From Chloroflexota bacterium (lineage in GTDB: Bacteria; Chloroflexota; Anaerolineae; Anaerolineales; UBA4823): a DNA stretch of 10,463 bases. Made by a program: the position numbers and the translations under genes. The notes beneath the pieces are model-generated. The model saw nothing but the letters and a program-made list of their open reading frames with translations. It had not been told where the DNA came from and made no database searches. This document shows, one piece after another, positions 1 to 5,942 of this stretch (the first letter of the stretch is position 1; each line of letters begins with the position of its first letter). Location of the stretch: positions 1-10,463 of the forward strand of contig JAAZNS010000324.1 in NCBI GenBank assembly GCA_012798185.1. Reading direction: 5' to 3'.

Positions 1-720
1 GGCGGGCAACTTGTATATGCCACCTGCACTTTCTCTCCCGAGGAGAATGAAGGCGTGATTGCGCATTTTCTCGCTTCGCATAAAAACTATTCTTTAGTTA
101 AACCAGCCGTTAATTTTAGCTATCAAAAAGGTCGTTGCGAGTGGGTAGAAGATGCCTTGATCCGCTCTGAGGAAATCCAGAAAACCCTGCGCTGTTGGCA
201 TTATCACGGCATGCCGGAGGGGCATTTTTATGCAATTTTACGTAAGGCTGATGATGGATTTTACAGCGAGTTCACTTATGCTTTGCAGCAGCCAATTCCT
301 AAAGATGTCGAAATGCTTTACGATGATTTTATAGAACAAAACCTGGTATTAAACCCTTTCTCTGGAGTAAGGAGCTTAATCAAATCTCATGTATATCTTG
401 TTCCAGAGAGTATGCCAGAAACAGATGATCTGCGTATAATCCGTCCGGGATTATGGGTGGGGCAGATAAAGGGTAGAAGGTTCGAACCCGCTCATGCGCT
501 GGCATTGGCAATGAACGCCGATCAGGCACAGCACACAGTCGATATTGATTCTAATGGGAGAGATGTGCTGGCATATCTCCATGGTGAACAATTGGTTATT
601 GAATCTGATTACGATAATGGCTGGGACCTTATAACGGTCGACGGTTTTCCATTGGGCTGGGGGAAGCGAAGCGGAAAAGCAATCAAGAATTATTACCCCA
701 AAGGATTGCGCTGGGTATAA
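1..720 (+). CDS. RsmF-like 16S rRNA m5C methyltransferase, C-terminal part (5' end outside window)
   Basis: The gene is open from base 1 and has no start in the window. The first visible residues, GGQLVYATCTFSPEENEGV, are motif VI of NOL1/NOP2/Sun RNA cytosine-C5 methyltransferases. The Cys of TCT (codon 25-27) is the catalytic nucleophile in this family. The rest is the C-terminal RNA-binding half: HYHGMPEGHFYAILRK (bases 202-249) and the end NYYPKGLRWV resemble the RsmF/YebU-type tail, which follows the Rossmann methyltransferase domain. The SAM-binding motifs and the PCSG motif lie upstream of the window. A GTG at 55 could be taken as a start, but it would remove the catalytic Cys, so I treat the gene as 5'-truncated by the window edge. 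It is a housekeeping gene, convergent with the DUF5320/padR operon and probably unrelated to the metal cluster. RsmB-like specificity cannot be excluded. Confidence 0.88.
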   Translation, partial: GGQLVYATCTFSPEENEGVIAHFLASHKNYSLVKPAVNFSYQKGRCEWVEDALIRSEEIQKTLRCWHYHGMPEGHFYAILRKADDGFYSEFTYALQQPIPKDVEMLYDDFIEQNLVLNPFSGVRSLIKSHVYLVPESMPETDDLRIIRPGLWVGQIKGRRFEPAHALALAMNADQAQHTVDIDSNGRDVLAYLHGEQLVIESDYDNGWDLITVDGFPLGWGKRSGKAIKNYYPKGLRWV

Positions 721-728
721 TTTTTTTT
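695..728 (+). terminator. Possible weak intrinsic terminator of the methyltransferase gene
   Basis: ACCC (695-698) can pair with GGGT (713-716), and an uninterrupted run of eight T follows at 721-728, just after the TAA stop. The stem is short and the loop long, so this is only a weak candidate. The large hairpin of the repeat at 764-820 may do the job instead. Confidence 0.25.
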
Positions 729-742
729 AATTTGATGCTTCT

Positions 743-822
743 ACTCAGCCAGCCTGGGTAATTCTCCGAAAATGAGGCATTTGCAGGTGCGCAGTGCCCG
801 CAATCACCTCAAATTCGGAGCT
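743..822 (+). repeat. Intergenic hairpin repeat, copy A
   Basis: This lies between two convergent genes. Bases 764-777 (CTCCGAA, two mismatches, TGAGG) pair with 807-820 (CCTCA, two mismatches, TTCGGAG). Inside this, TTGC (781-784) pairs with GCAA (800-803), with further G-C and G-T pairs down to a loop near 791-793. Copy B shares TTGCAGGTG (781-789 with 1891-1899) and CACCTCAAATTC (805-816 with 1914-1925). The left flank and arm (745-776) match the reverse complement of 8315-8346 at 26 of 32 positions by my hand count. It could act as a bidirectional terminator, or be a REP- or MITE-like element. Confidence 0.7.
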
Positions 823-895
823 TATCTAACAAGGTTTGATATATATAAACAGTTTTCTTTGTAAGATTACTTTTTCAACACTTTTGTGTTTGATA

Positions 896-1174
896 TTATT
901 TTCCCATATTGGTTTCATCTGATTGGCGAATATTTAATAATCGCTTATTGAGTGCTTCAATTTGCCTTTCCAGCCAGCTTTTCTCTTGTTCTAGTAAGTT
1001 GATTTCCTCCTCGGGAGAAAGTTGAACCATCGAATTCCATCCAAATCTTCCACCCTGGCGAAAGCCTCTACCCCAGTTACGAAAAAACCTGCCTGTGTAA
1101 CCTCCACTGCAGGGTCCTAATCCTCTGCCGACTGGTCCAGTGCCAAAGGGTCCTGTTCCATCCAAGCCAGGCAT
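896..1174 (-). CDS. DUF5320 family small Gly-rich protein with C-terminal coiled coil
   Basis: This is a 92-residue protein. Residues 1-22 have the DUF5320 signature (MPGLDGTGP, repeated GTGP/GRG, then GPC at 20-22). A Gly/Arg/aromatic-rich linker follows (about 23-48). From about 52 an acidic, heptad-like segment (LSPEEEINLLEQEKSWLERQ onward to about residue 83) probably forms a coiled coil. The ATG at 1172-1174 is preceded by AAAGGAG (1181-1187 on the plus strand) at good spacing, which fixes the start. It is the last gene of the padR operon, 27 bases after its paralogue. The family has no established biochemical role. In anaerobes, as far as I recall, it is often found beside NifX-domain and Mrp/MinD genes, as here. 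A role in metal or cofactor handling would be inference only. Confidence 0.8.
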   Translation of the reverse strand: MPGLDGTGPFGTGPVGRGLGPCSGGYTGRFFRNWGRGFRQGGRFGWNSMVQLSPEEEINLLEQEKSWLERQIEALNKRLLNIRQSDETNMGK

Positions 1175-1201
1175 AATTTACTCCTTTCACCAAAAAATGA
1201 A

Positions 1202-1408
1202 TTACCTCCAATTTATCCGATTACCCCTGCCACGAACTGCATTACCTCTAAAGATATTACCCCACATCCGTCTGAACCATCCAACGGGGTAATTGATATT
1301 TGAAGATGTGTTTGGGGGTGTAAACCTTTGGTTTGGTCTACAATTTCCCATTCCTCTACCACTACGAGGGCCCTGTCCTAACGGGCCTGTTCCATTTCTT
1401 GCAGGCAT
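1202..1408 (-). CDS. DUF5320 family small Gly-rich protein, short form
   Basis: This 68-residue protein opens with MPARNGTGPLGQGPRSGRG followed by MGNC, the same N-terminal pattern as its downstream neighbour (GTGP, GRG, then a single Cys at residue 23). The rest is rich in Asn, Arg, Trp and Gly. It lacks the acidic coiled-coil tail of the 92-residue paralogue, so the pair may be a full-length and a tail-less form. The ATG at 1406-1408 has an excellent AAAGGAG site at 1417-1423 (plus-strand coordinates). It lies 29 bases after padR and 27 before the second DUF5320 gene, so the three are very likely co-transcribed. The strong basic charge (many Arg, few acidic residues) would allow it to bind the acidic paralogue or nucleic acid, but that is speculation. 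Confidence 0.75.
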   Translation of the reverse strand: MPARNGTGPLGQGPRSGRGMGNCRPNQRFTPPNTSSNINYPVGWFRRMWGNIFRGNAVRGRGNRINWR

Positions 1409-1437
1409 ATGTTTATCTCCTTTCTATTTCTGATGTT

Positions 1438-1815
1438 TTATGGTATTCGTCCTAATATTTTATTAATTAGAGTCTGTGACTTATTCAATTCTCTCTGCCA
1501 GAATTTAAGCGCTTCTTCACCTTGATCAGTCAGCGAATAAGTTCTTCGAGGTGGGCCTTGAGTTTGGTCAGTATCCCAGATTGATTGAACCCAAGCTAAT
1601 CTTTCTAAATCCCTAAGCATGCGGTATATAACGCTGGGATGAATAGTCCCCATACCGAGTTCTTCAATATCGCTCAATAAAGTGTAACCATGCCGGGGTT
1701 GTTCTTTAAGTAAAATGAGCAATGCTGGTTCCAGCATAGCAATCGTCAGCGGTGTATGGGATTGTTGGAAATCGGGTTGATTTCTCATTGCCCAGCCTCT
1801 ACGATGTCTTGGCAT
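1438..1815 (-). CDS. PadR family transcriptional regulator
   Basis: This 125-residue protein has a PadR winged-helix domain at about residues 27-100: LEPALLILLKEQPRHGYTLL, then the recognition-helix region with HPSVIYRMLRDLERLAWV, then the wing PPRRTYSLTDQGEEAL. A short C-terminal helix (WQRELNKSQTLINKILGRI) is the usual dimerisation helix of the small PadR group. The start at 1813-1815 has AGGAG at 1829-1833, about 13 bases away. That is longer than ideal, so an inner ATG at residue 10 (RGWAMRNQ) is possible but has no better site. It is the first gene of the padR-DUF5320-DUF5320 operon and diverges from the HTH-cupin-NifX gene across about 300 bases. PadR proteins normally repress their own operon and respond to small molecules or stress. 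The ligand is unknown. Confidence 0.9.
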   Translation of the reverse strand: MPRHRRGWAMRNQPDFQQSHTPLTIAMLEPALLILLKEQPRHGYTLLSDIEELGMGTIHPSVIYRMLRDLERLAWVQSIWDTDQTQGPPRRTYSLTDQGEEALKFWQRELNKSQTLINKILGRIP

Positions 1816-1853
1816 ATCTATTTATTATCTCCTTCATATGATTATTAGTAACA

Positions 1854-1930
1854 ACTCAGCTCGCTGAATAAGTTTCCGAATTTGATGTGTTTGCAGGTGT
1901 ACAGCACAAGCAGCACCTCAAATTCAGGGG
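1854..1930 (+). repeat. Intergenic hairpin repeat, copy B
   Basis: This is a diverged second copy of the element at 743-822. The arms GAATTTGA (1878-1885) and TCAAATTC (1918-1925) pair perfectly, and GTG (1887-1889) can pair with CAC (1914-1916). It shares the central TTGCAGGTG and the right-arm CACCTCAAATTC exactly with copy A, and begins with the same ACTCAGC. Here it sits between divergent promoters, not at a gene end, so a pure terminator role does not fit all copies. Confidence 0.65.
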
Positions 1931-2063
1931 TTTTATCAACACAGCTTCGGCAGTTATGATTTTTTTGTAATATATCATACTACTCTATTAAAGTCAATAG
2001 ATATATAAAGAATATTCTCGTATAAATTTCATAAAAACCATTATGGATAAAATATGATAAAAT

Positions 2064-2092
2064 GTAACAAATATCTAAATTTATACTATAAT
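2064..2092 (+). promoter_or_regulatory. Candidate sigma70-type promoter with near-palindromic overlap
   Basis: A perfect TATAAT (2087-2092) lies 17 bases after GTAACA (2064-2069, four of six matches to TTGACA). The -10 box sits inside ATACTA-TAATAT-TAGTAT (2083-2100), whose outer six-base arms are inverted repeats, as expected for an operator overlapping the promoter. Transcription would start near 2099, which argues that translation begins at 2120 or 2156 and not at 2054. Confidence 0.5.
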
Positions 2093-2119
2093 ATTAGTAT
2101 AACTCACATTGAATCAAAT

Positions 2120-3181
2120 ATGGAAGATACAAATTCATCTCAATTTATTGAAGATATGTCCACCGAATTGTTGGTAGGGCGGAAGATACGCGATTTACGC
2201 AACCAGCGCTGTCTATCGATGCGTGCATTAGCTGAACGCAGCGGCCTGAACATCAACACGCTTATTCTTATCGAAAATGGCAAGACATCGCCATCGATCA
2301 GCACCCTTCAGCAATTGGCATTGGCTTTGGACGTGCCTATCACCACTTTTTTTACAATAGAACCAGTGTGCAAAAGTGTAGTCTTTACAAAATCCGATCG
2401 ACGTCCCGTTGCCTTAATAGGCAAAATGCAGATGCAAAACCTTGGACAAGATTTGAACGGGAATGCGGTGCAGCCGTTTGTGATTGAGTTGTTGCCGGGG
2501 GCTGGCAGTGGGGATCAGATGATCGTACATACCGGTCATGAATTTGTGTATTGCCTTTCGGGCACAGTCCATTACCAAGTAGGTGAACATGAATATTGTT
2601 TACAAGAAGGCGACAGTTTAGTTTTCGAAGCGCACCTGCCTCATTGTTGGAACAATACAAACGAACAGGCAGCAAAGATCATACTTGTACTATACCCGGC
2701 AGATAGGCGAGAAGAGCTTGGAGGCCGGCATTTTTCAATTGCATTATTAAAAAAGGAGCTTACGATGAAAATTGCTTTAATTACCGACGATGGTAAAACT
2801 ATCAGTCAACATTTTGGCAGAGCACCTTACTATTTAGTGGTTTCGATCGAAGATGGAAAGGTGGTAAATAAGGAAATGCGCGATAAAATGGGGCACAGTC
2901 ATTTCAGCGCCATGCACGGACAGGAAGAGCCACACGGGCATGGACAAGATCATGGACAAGGTCATGGCATGGATTCGGCTTCCCATAATAAGCATGTCAG
3001 TATGGCGGAAACCATAGCAGATTGTCAGGCTTTATTATGTGGTGGAATGGGTATGGGCGCTTATGAAAGCATGCGCCGTTTGAATATCCAGCCAATTGTG
3101 ACCGATTTGCGGGATATCGATGCTGCAATACAGGCATTTATTAATGGGGAGTTGATCGATCATACAGAATTATTACATTAA
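2120..3181 (+). CDS. XRE-type HTH / cupin regulator fused in frame to a His-rich NifX-type domain
   Basis: This is 353 residues from the ATG at 2120. I chose that start because the likely promoter lies downstream of the longer in-frame start at 2054; 2156 is also possible. The Cro/C1-type HTH is at about residues 20-76 (VGRKIRDLRNQRCLSMRALA, then the IENGKTSPSISTL helix). The cupin is at about 113-193, with candidate metal ligands His137, His140, Glu141 and a second motif with His172 and His175. From residue 216 a complete NifX/NifB-like domain (PF02579) begins: MKIALITDDGKTISQHFGRA. It carries a His-rich insert at 259-292 and Cys302/Cys307 near CGGMGMGAY. XRE-cupin regulators usually stop after the cupin, so the last 138 residues are an addition. 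A strong Shine-Dalgarno and ATG occur exactly at the join. This may be a true fused cofactor sensor, a dual-start gene, or two genes merged by one extra base. It probably regulates the downstream cluster. Confidence 0.75.
   Translation: MEDTNSSQFIEDMSTELLVGRKIRDLRNQRCLSMRALAERSGLNINTLILIENGKTSPSISTLQQLALALDVPITTFFTIEPVCKSVVFTKSDRRPVALIGKMQMQNLGQDLNGNAVQPFVIELLPGAGSGDQMIVHTGHEFVYCLSGTVHYQVGEHEYCLQEGDSLVFEAHLPHCWNNTNEQAAKIILVLYPADRREELGGRHFSIALLKKELTMKIALITDDGKTISQHFGRAPYYLVVSIEDGKVVNKEMRDKMGHSHFSAMHGQEEPHGHGQDHGQGHGMDSASHNKHVSMAETIADCQALLCGGMGMGAYESMRRLNIQPIVTDLRDIDAAIQAFINGELIDHTELLH
2753..2767 (+). promoter_or_regulatory. Internal ribosome binding site and ATG at the cupin-NifX junction
   Basis: AAGGAG (2753-2758) stands six bases before an in-frame ATG (2765-2767) where the NifX fold begins. 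This is the best translation start signal in this part of the window, yet it lies inside an open frame. A TAA in the next frame (2748-2750) lies just before it, the usual layout of a gene end followed by a new start. Confidence 0.7.
2765..3181 (+). CDS. His-rich NifX/ORP-like protein, probable independent product by internal start
   Basis: This is the 138-residue NifX-type domain read from the internal ATG. The fold signature at its start (MKIALITDDGKTISQHFGRA, Tyr-rich strand next) and the end of the fold (CQALLCGGMGMGAY, then IQPIVTDLRDIDAAIQAF) are what a stand-alone member of PF02579 has. Its length is normal for the family once the loop of about 34 residues containing nine His is counted. 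Such proteins bind or carry metal clusters, for example NifX and NafY for FeMo-co precursors and ORP for a Mo-Cu-S cluster. The His-rich loop suggests extra Ni, Zn, Cu or Co binding. It has no stop codon between it and the upstream regulator, so the separate product is inferred from the ribosome binding site alone. It overlaps the fusion entry by design. Confidence 0.55.
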   Translation: MKIALITDDGKTISQHFGRAPYYLVVSIEDGKVVNKEMRDKMGHSHFSAMHGQEEPHGHGQDHGQGHGMDSASHNKHVSMAETIADCQALLCGGMGMGAYESMRRLNIQPIVTDLRDIDAAIQAFINGELIDHTELLH

Positions 3182-3246
3182 ACAATAAGATTGAATTTTA
3201 GTTTTTCAAAACAATTACTCAAGGTGCATTGCGGAACTATTAAATC

Positions 3247-4704
3247 ATGACTATTCATTGCCGGTTATTACTAAAATCCTTTTTTGGATTAAGCCTTGTT
3301 TTTGGTTTATTTCTACTACTGGTAAACAAAGGGCTGGCGCAAACGCCAGCCCCTCCGCAACATCTGACCTATATTTACCTCTTTTGGGGGGATGGTTGTC
3401 CGCATTGTGCAGTTGCAAAACCTTATCTAGAAAGTTTGCAAGAAAAATATCCGGGGGTGATATTGAAAGCTTATGAAGTTTATTATGTACCAGAGAATCG
3501 AGATTTATTTGTTGAGATTGCAGCAAAATATGGGATTGAGCCATCGGTGGTACCGACCTATTTCATCGGTAATTATTATTCGGAGGGGTATAGTGAGCAG
3601 CTGAATACCAAGATCGAAGCCATCCTTCAACAATGTTTGAAGAATGGCTGTCTTGATCCCAAAGTGGATGAAATCCCACAGCCGCCTTCCACGATCCTTG
3701 ATGCATCTCTGGAGGAAATATTAAGAGCTACACCAGAAATACCAGCAACCGTGGTAACGGCTACAGTAGCATCCGAAGTTGCCTCCGTTATCACTAAAGA
3801 ACCACATTTCATACAAATTCCCTTTTTCGATATGGTTGATTTGGATGCGCAATCTGTAGTTGTCAGTACAGCTTTAATTGCATTGGTCGATGGGTTTAAT
3901 CCTTGTTCGCTGTGGGTGCTTTCGATGCTGATTACATTAACGCTTCATACAGGATCGCGGCGCAAAGTGATCACTATCGGTTTGGTGTTTCTAACGGTTA
4001 CGGCGCTAATATATGCGTTATTTATCACCGGATTATTCAGTGTTTTAAAAATAATCAGTTACTATAAATGGGTTCAATCAGTGGTGGCGTTAGTGGCTTT
4101 GTTTTTCGGTTTGGTTAATATCAAGGATTATTTATGGTATAAAGAAGGGCTCTCTTTCACAATTAGTGATGAGAAAAAGCCTGGGATATTCAAACGCATC
4201 CGCATGGTCATGGATGCCAGTCAATCTACCTGGGGATTGATCGGCGCTACAATCGTTCTAGCTGCCGGCGTTTCAATGGTGGAATTTTCCTGTACGGCAG
4301 GTTTTCCGGTTCTATGGACGAACTTGCTTACTTCACAAAATGTCGGAGTAATGGCCTTCATTTTACTATTGTTGTTATACATGGTGATTTATCAATTGGA
4401 TGAACTGGTGATTTTTTTCTCAGCAGCGGTGACGCTCAAGTCAAGCCGCCTGGAAGAGAAACATGGGCGGGTACTAAAATTAATTGGCGGAATACTTATG
4501 CTTACCCTGGCTGGAGTAATGCTGGTCGACCCTGGTTTTTTGAACAATCTTAAAAATTCGCTGCTGATGTTTGGAATTGCTTTTATCACCACAACGCTCG
4601 TATTAATAATCCACCGCTGGCTCTTGCCGAAATTCGGCATTCGGCTTGGAACCGAACTACAAAGTCAGCCAAGAATAAATCTAAGTTCCATTAACGACGA
4701 ATAA
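3247..4704 (+). CDS. Secreted thioredoxin domain fused to CcdA/DsbD-like membrane electron conduit
   Basis: This is a 485-residue protein. Residues about 8-31 are a signal or anchor segment (hydrophobic run ending LAQ). Residues 40-135 are a thioredoxin fold placed outside the membrane: the active site is WGDGCPHC (Cys51, Cys54), with the cis-Pro loop VVPT (Pro103) and a further pair Cys130/Cys135. A Pro/Thr-rich linker (about 140-190) leads to a membrane domain from about 200 to 460 with roughly six or seven hydrophobic segments. Two single cysteines lie in CcdA-type contexts: GFNPCSLW (Cys220) and EFSCTAGFP (Cys349). In CcdA/DsbD these two Cys pass electrons from cytoplasmic thioredoxin to outer partners. 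Having both parts in one chain suggests internal transfer from Cys220/349 to Cys51/54. The start has only a weak ribosome binding site. It lies 65 bases after the fusion gene and 9 before the NifX-like gene, so it belongs to the cluster. Confidence 0.85.
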   Translation: MTIHCRLLLKSFFGLSLVFGLFLLLVNKGLAQTPAPPQHLTYIYLFWGDGCPHCAVAKPYLESLQEKYPGVILKAYEVYYVPENRDLFVEIAAKYGIEPSVVPTYFIGNYYSEGYSEQLNTKIEAILQQCLKNGCLDPKVDEIPQPPSTILDASLEEILRATPEIPATVVTATVASEVASVITKEPHFIQIPFFDMVDLDAQSVVVSTALIALVDGFNPCSLWVLSMLITLTLHTGSRRKVITIGLVFLTVTALIYALFITGLFSVLKIISYYKWVQSVVALVALFFGLVNIKDYLWYKEGLSFTISDEKKPGIFKRIRMVMDASQSTWGLIGATIVLAAGVSMVEFSCTAGFPVLWTNLLTSQNVGVMAFILLLLLYMVIYQLDELVIFFSAAVTLKSSRLEEKHGRVLKLIGGILMLTLAGVMLVDPGFLNNLKNSLLMFGIAFITTTLVLIIHRWLLPKFGIRLGTELQSQPRINLSSINDE

Positions 4705-4713
4705 GGAGATCGA

Positions 4714-5052
4714 ATGATTCTAATCATTTCTTCTCAAAATGCAGATATCAACAGCCCGGTTGATCCTCGTTTTGGACGATCACAGTTTTTTATTAAATAT
4801 GACACAAATACAAATCATTGGGAAGCAATTAAAAACTCCAGCGTTAACCAACGCGGAGGGGCGGGCATTGCTGCTGCTCAGATCGCTGTAAACCATAAAG
4901 CTGAGGTAGTTATTAGCGGTGATTTTGGTCCCAACGCATTCAACGCATTAAAGGCTGCCGGAATTACTATGATGACTTTTTTGCAAGATACTTCAACGGT
5001 GCAAGATACTATTGATCACTATAAACAGGGAAAGCTGAATCCTTTCGAGTAG
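4714..5052 (+). CDS. NifX/ORP-like dinitrogenase iron-molybdenum cofactor biosynthesis domain protein (PF02579)
   Basis: This 112-residue protein is the size of a single PF02579 domain. Visible family traits are the first strand MILIISSQNADINSPVDPRFG (start to residue 21), with the RFGRSQFF motif, then the loop QRGGAGIAAAQ (about 47-57), the strand AEVVISGDFGPNAFNAL, and KAAGITMM. It has no cysteine at all, so any metal cluster would be held non-covalently or by other side chains, as is known for the Mo-Cu-S cluster of the sulfate-reducer Orange Protein. AAGGAG at 4703-4708, overlapping the upstream stop, gives a strong start. Placement directly ahead of two ferredoxin-MinD ATPases matches ORP clusters. 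Nitrogenase genes are absent, so a nitrogen fixation role is unlikely. Confidence 0.88.
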   Translation: MILIISSQNADINSPVDPRFGRSQFFIKYDTNTNHWEAIKNSSVNQRGGAGIAAAQIAVNHKAEVVISGDFGPNAFNALKAAGITMMTFLQDTSTVQDTIDHYKQGKLNPFE

Positions 5053-5057
5053 AACCA

Positions 5058-5942
5058 ATGAAAAATTCAAAAGCGTTATGCATCGCGGTTGCCAGCGGGA
5101 AAGGCGGCACTGGTAAAACAACCGTCGCTACCAGCCTGGCATTAAGCCTGACTCCTCAGGAAAATGTATTGTTTTTAGATTGCGATGTTGAAGCACCCAA
5201 TGGTCACTTGTTCTTGAGACCTAGAATTGAAGCCGAAAAAAAAGCGGTTATTCTAATTCCCCGTATCGATGTGGAAAAATGTCTCACGTGCGGTAAGTGT
5301 GTAGAAGTTTGCCAATTTCATGCGTTAGCAGAAATTGGTAAATCGATCATGATTTTTCCGCAGCTGTGTCATGGTTGTGGCAGTTGTGCGTGGCATTGCC
5401 CTTCGAAAGCGATCAAAGAAATCAAAAATCCAATTGGTGTCTTGGAGGCCGGTTTAGCCTTAAAAGGCATTCGTTTTGCTCACGGCATACTAACGATCAG
5501 TGAACCCATGGCGACGCCGATTATTCGACAATTGAAAAAATGGCAAAAAACGGAAACGGGTTCGGTAATCATTCAAGATGCTCCGCCCGGGGCTTCCTGT
5601 TCTGTTGTAGAAACATTGCGCGGAGCTGATTTTGCGTTATTAGTTAGCGAACCAACACCTTTTGGGTTGCATGATCTTAAACAAGTTCTTGACATTCTAA
5701 AAGAAATGAATATTCCAGGGGGTGTCATTATCAATCGAGATGGAATTGGCGATTTTCAAGTTGATCAATTTTTAAAGCAAAATCATATACCGATTATGAT
5801 GCGCATTCCCTATTCAACTGAAATTGCGAGTGCAGTCGCAGCCGGTAAAACCCTGCTAGATGTTTCGTCCAATTATGGCCTGGAATTTAAGACTTTATTT
5901 TCGCAAATAAAAAAACGCGTTATGGAGAATGAAACATGTTAA
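5058..5942 (+). CDS. MinD-superfamily P-loop ATPase with inserted 2x[4Fe-4S] ferredoxin domain (first of pair)
   Basis: This is a 294-residue COG1149-type protein. The deviant Walker A motif is at residues 13-22 (SGKGGTGKTT), followed by LDCDVEAPNGHLF (switch I region, about 40-52). A ferredoxin module with two four-Cys sets is inserted at 75-115: Cys75, 78, 81, 85 and Cys104, 107, 110, 114. The Walker B/switch II region is QDAPPGASC (173-181), then LLVSEPTPFGLHDL. The deviant Walker Lys (Lys15) indicates a dimeric ATPase that switches on nucleotide binding. Such proteins are thought to couple ATP use to cluster transfer or electron transfer; their targets are mostly unproven, though homologues belong to the ORP complex of Desulfovibrio. 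The start has little of a Shine-Dalgarno and lies five bases after the NifX-like stop, so translation is probably coupled. Confidence 0.92.
   Translation: MKNSKALCIAVASGKGGTGKTTVATSLALSLTPQENVLFLDCDVEAPNGHLFLRPRIEAEKKAVILIPRIDVEKCLTCGKCVEVCQFHALAEIGKSIMIFPQLCHGCGSCAWHCPSKAIKEIKNPIGVLEAGLALKGIRFAHGILTISEPMATPIIRQLKKWQKTETGSVIIQDAPPGASCSVVETLRGADFALLVSEPTPFGLHDLKQVLDILKEMNIPGGVIINRDGIGDFQVDQFLKQNHIPIMMRIPYSTEIASAVAAGKTLLDVSSNYGLEFKTLFSQIKKRVMENETC

Larger units (their letters stand above)
1816..2119. promoter_or_regulatory. Divergent intergenic control region between padR and the HTH-cupin-NifX gene
   Basis: This is a 304-base A+T-rich region that I read as free of genes. It holds repeat copy B (1854-1930), an inverted pair TATGAT (1955-1960) / ATCATA (1974-1979) 13 bases apart, a T7 run, and the rightward promoter at 2064-2092. 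An in-frame upstream ATG at 2054 exists, but it lies before that promoter and would encode a Lys/Asn/Tyr/Ile-rich leader that looks non-coding. No clear minus-strand promoter for padR could be picked. Confidence 0.5.

Noticed and set aside
55..720. GTG at 55 as start of the methyltransferase gene
   Set aside because: The frame is open and conserved upstream from base 1, including the catalytic TCT motif, so this is an internal codon of a truncated gene.
877..890. AACAC-TTTT-GTGTT hairpin as terminator of the DUF5320 operon
   Set aside because: The five-base stem is followed on the minus strand by an A-rich and not a T-rich stretch, so it does not look like an intrinsic terminator.
743..1930. 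CRISPR repeats
   Set aside because: The copies are more than 1 kb apart, diverged, and without regular spacers.
1816..2119. Sigma54 promoter, as reported for orp genes of Desulfovibrio
   Set aside because: I found no TGGCAC-N5-TTGC element in this or the other intergenic regions; a TATAAT-type promoter fits better.
2385..2675. Minus-strand open frame of 96 codons within the HTH-cupin gene
   Set aside because: It lies opposite a clear cupin domain, has no ribosome binding site and a composition unlike a protein family.
3182..3246. Riboswitch (for example molybdenum or tungsten cofactor type) ahead of the Trx-CcdA gene
   Set aside because: The gap is only 65 bases and shows no conserved stems; a covariance search would be needed to see anything subtle.
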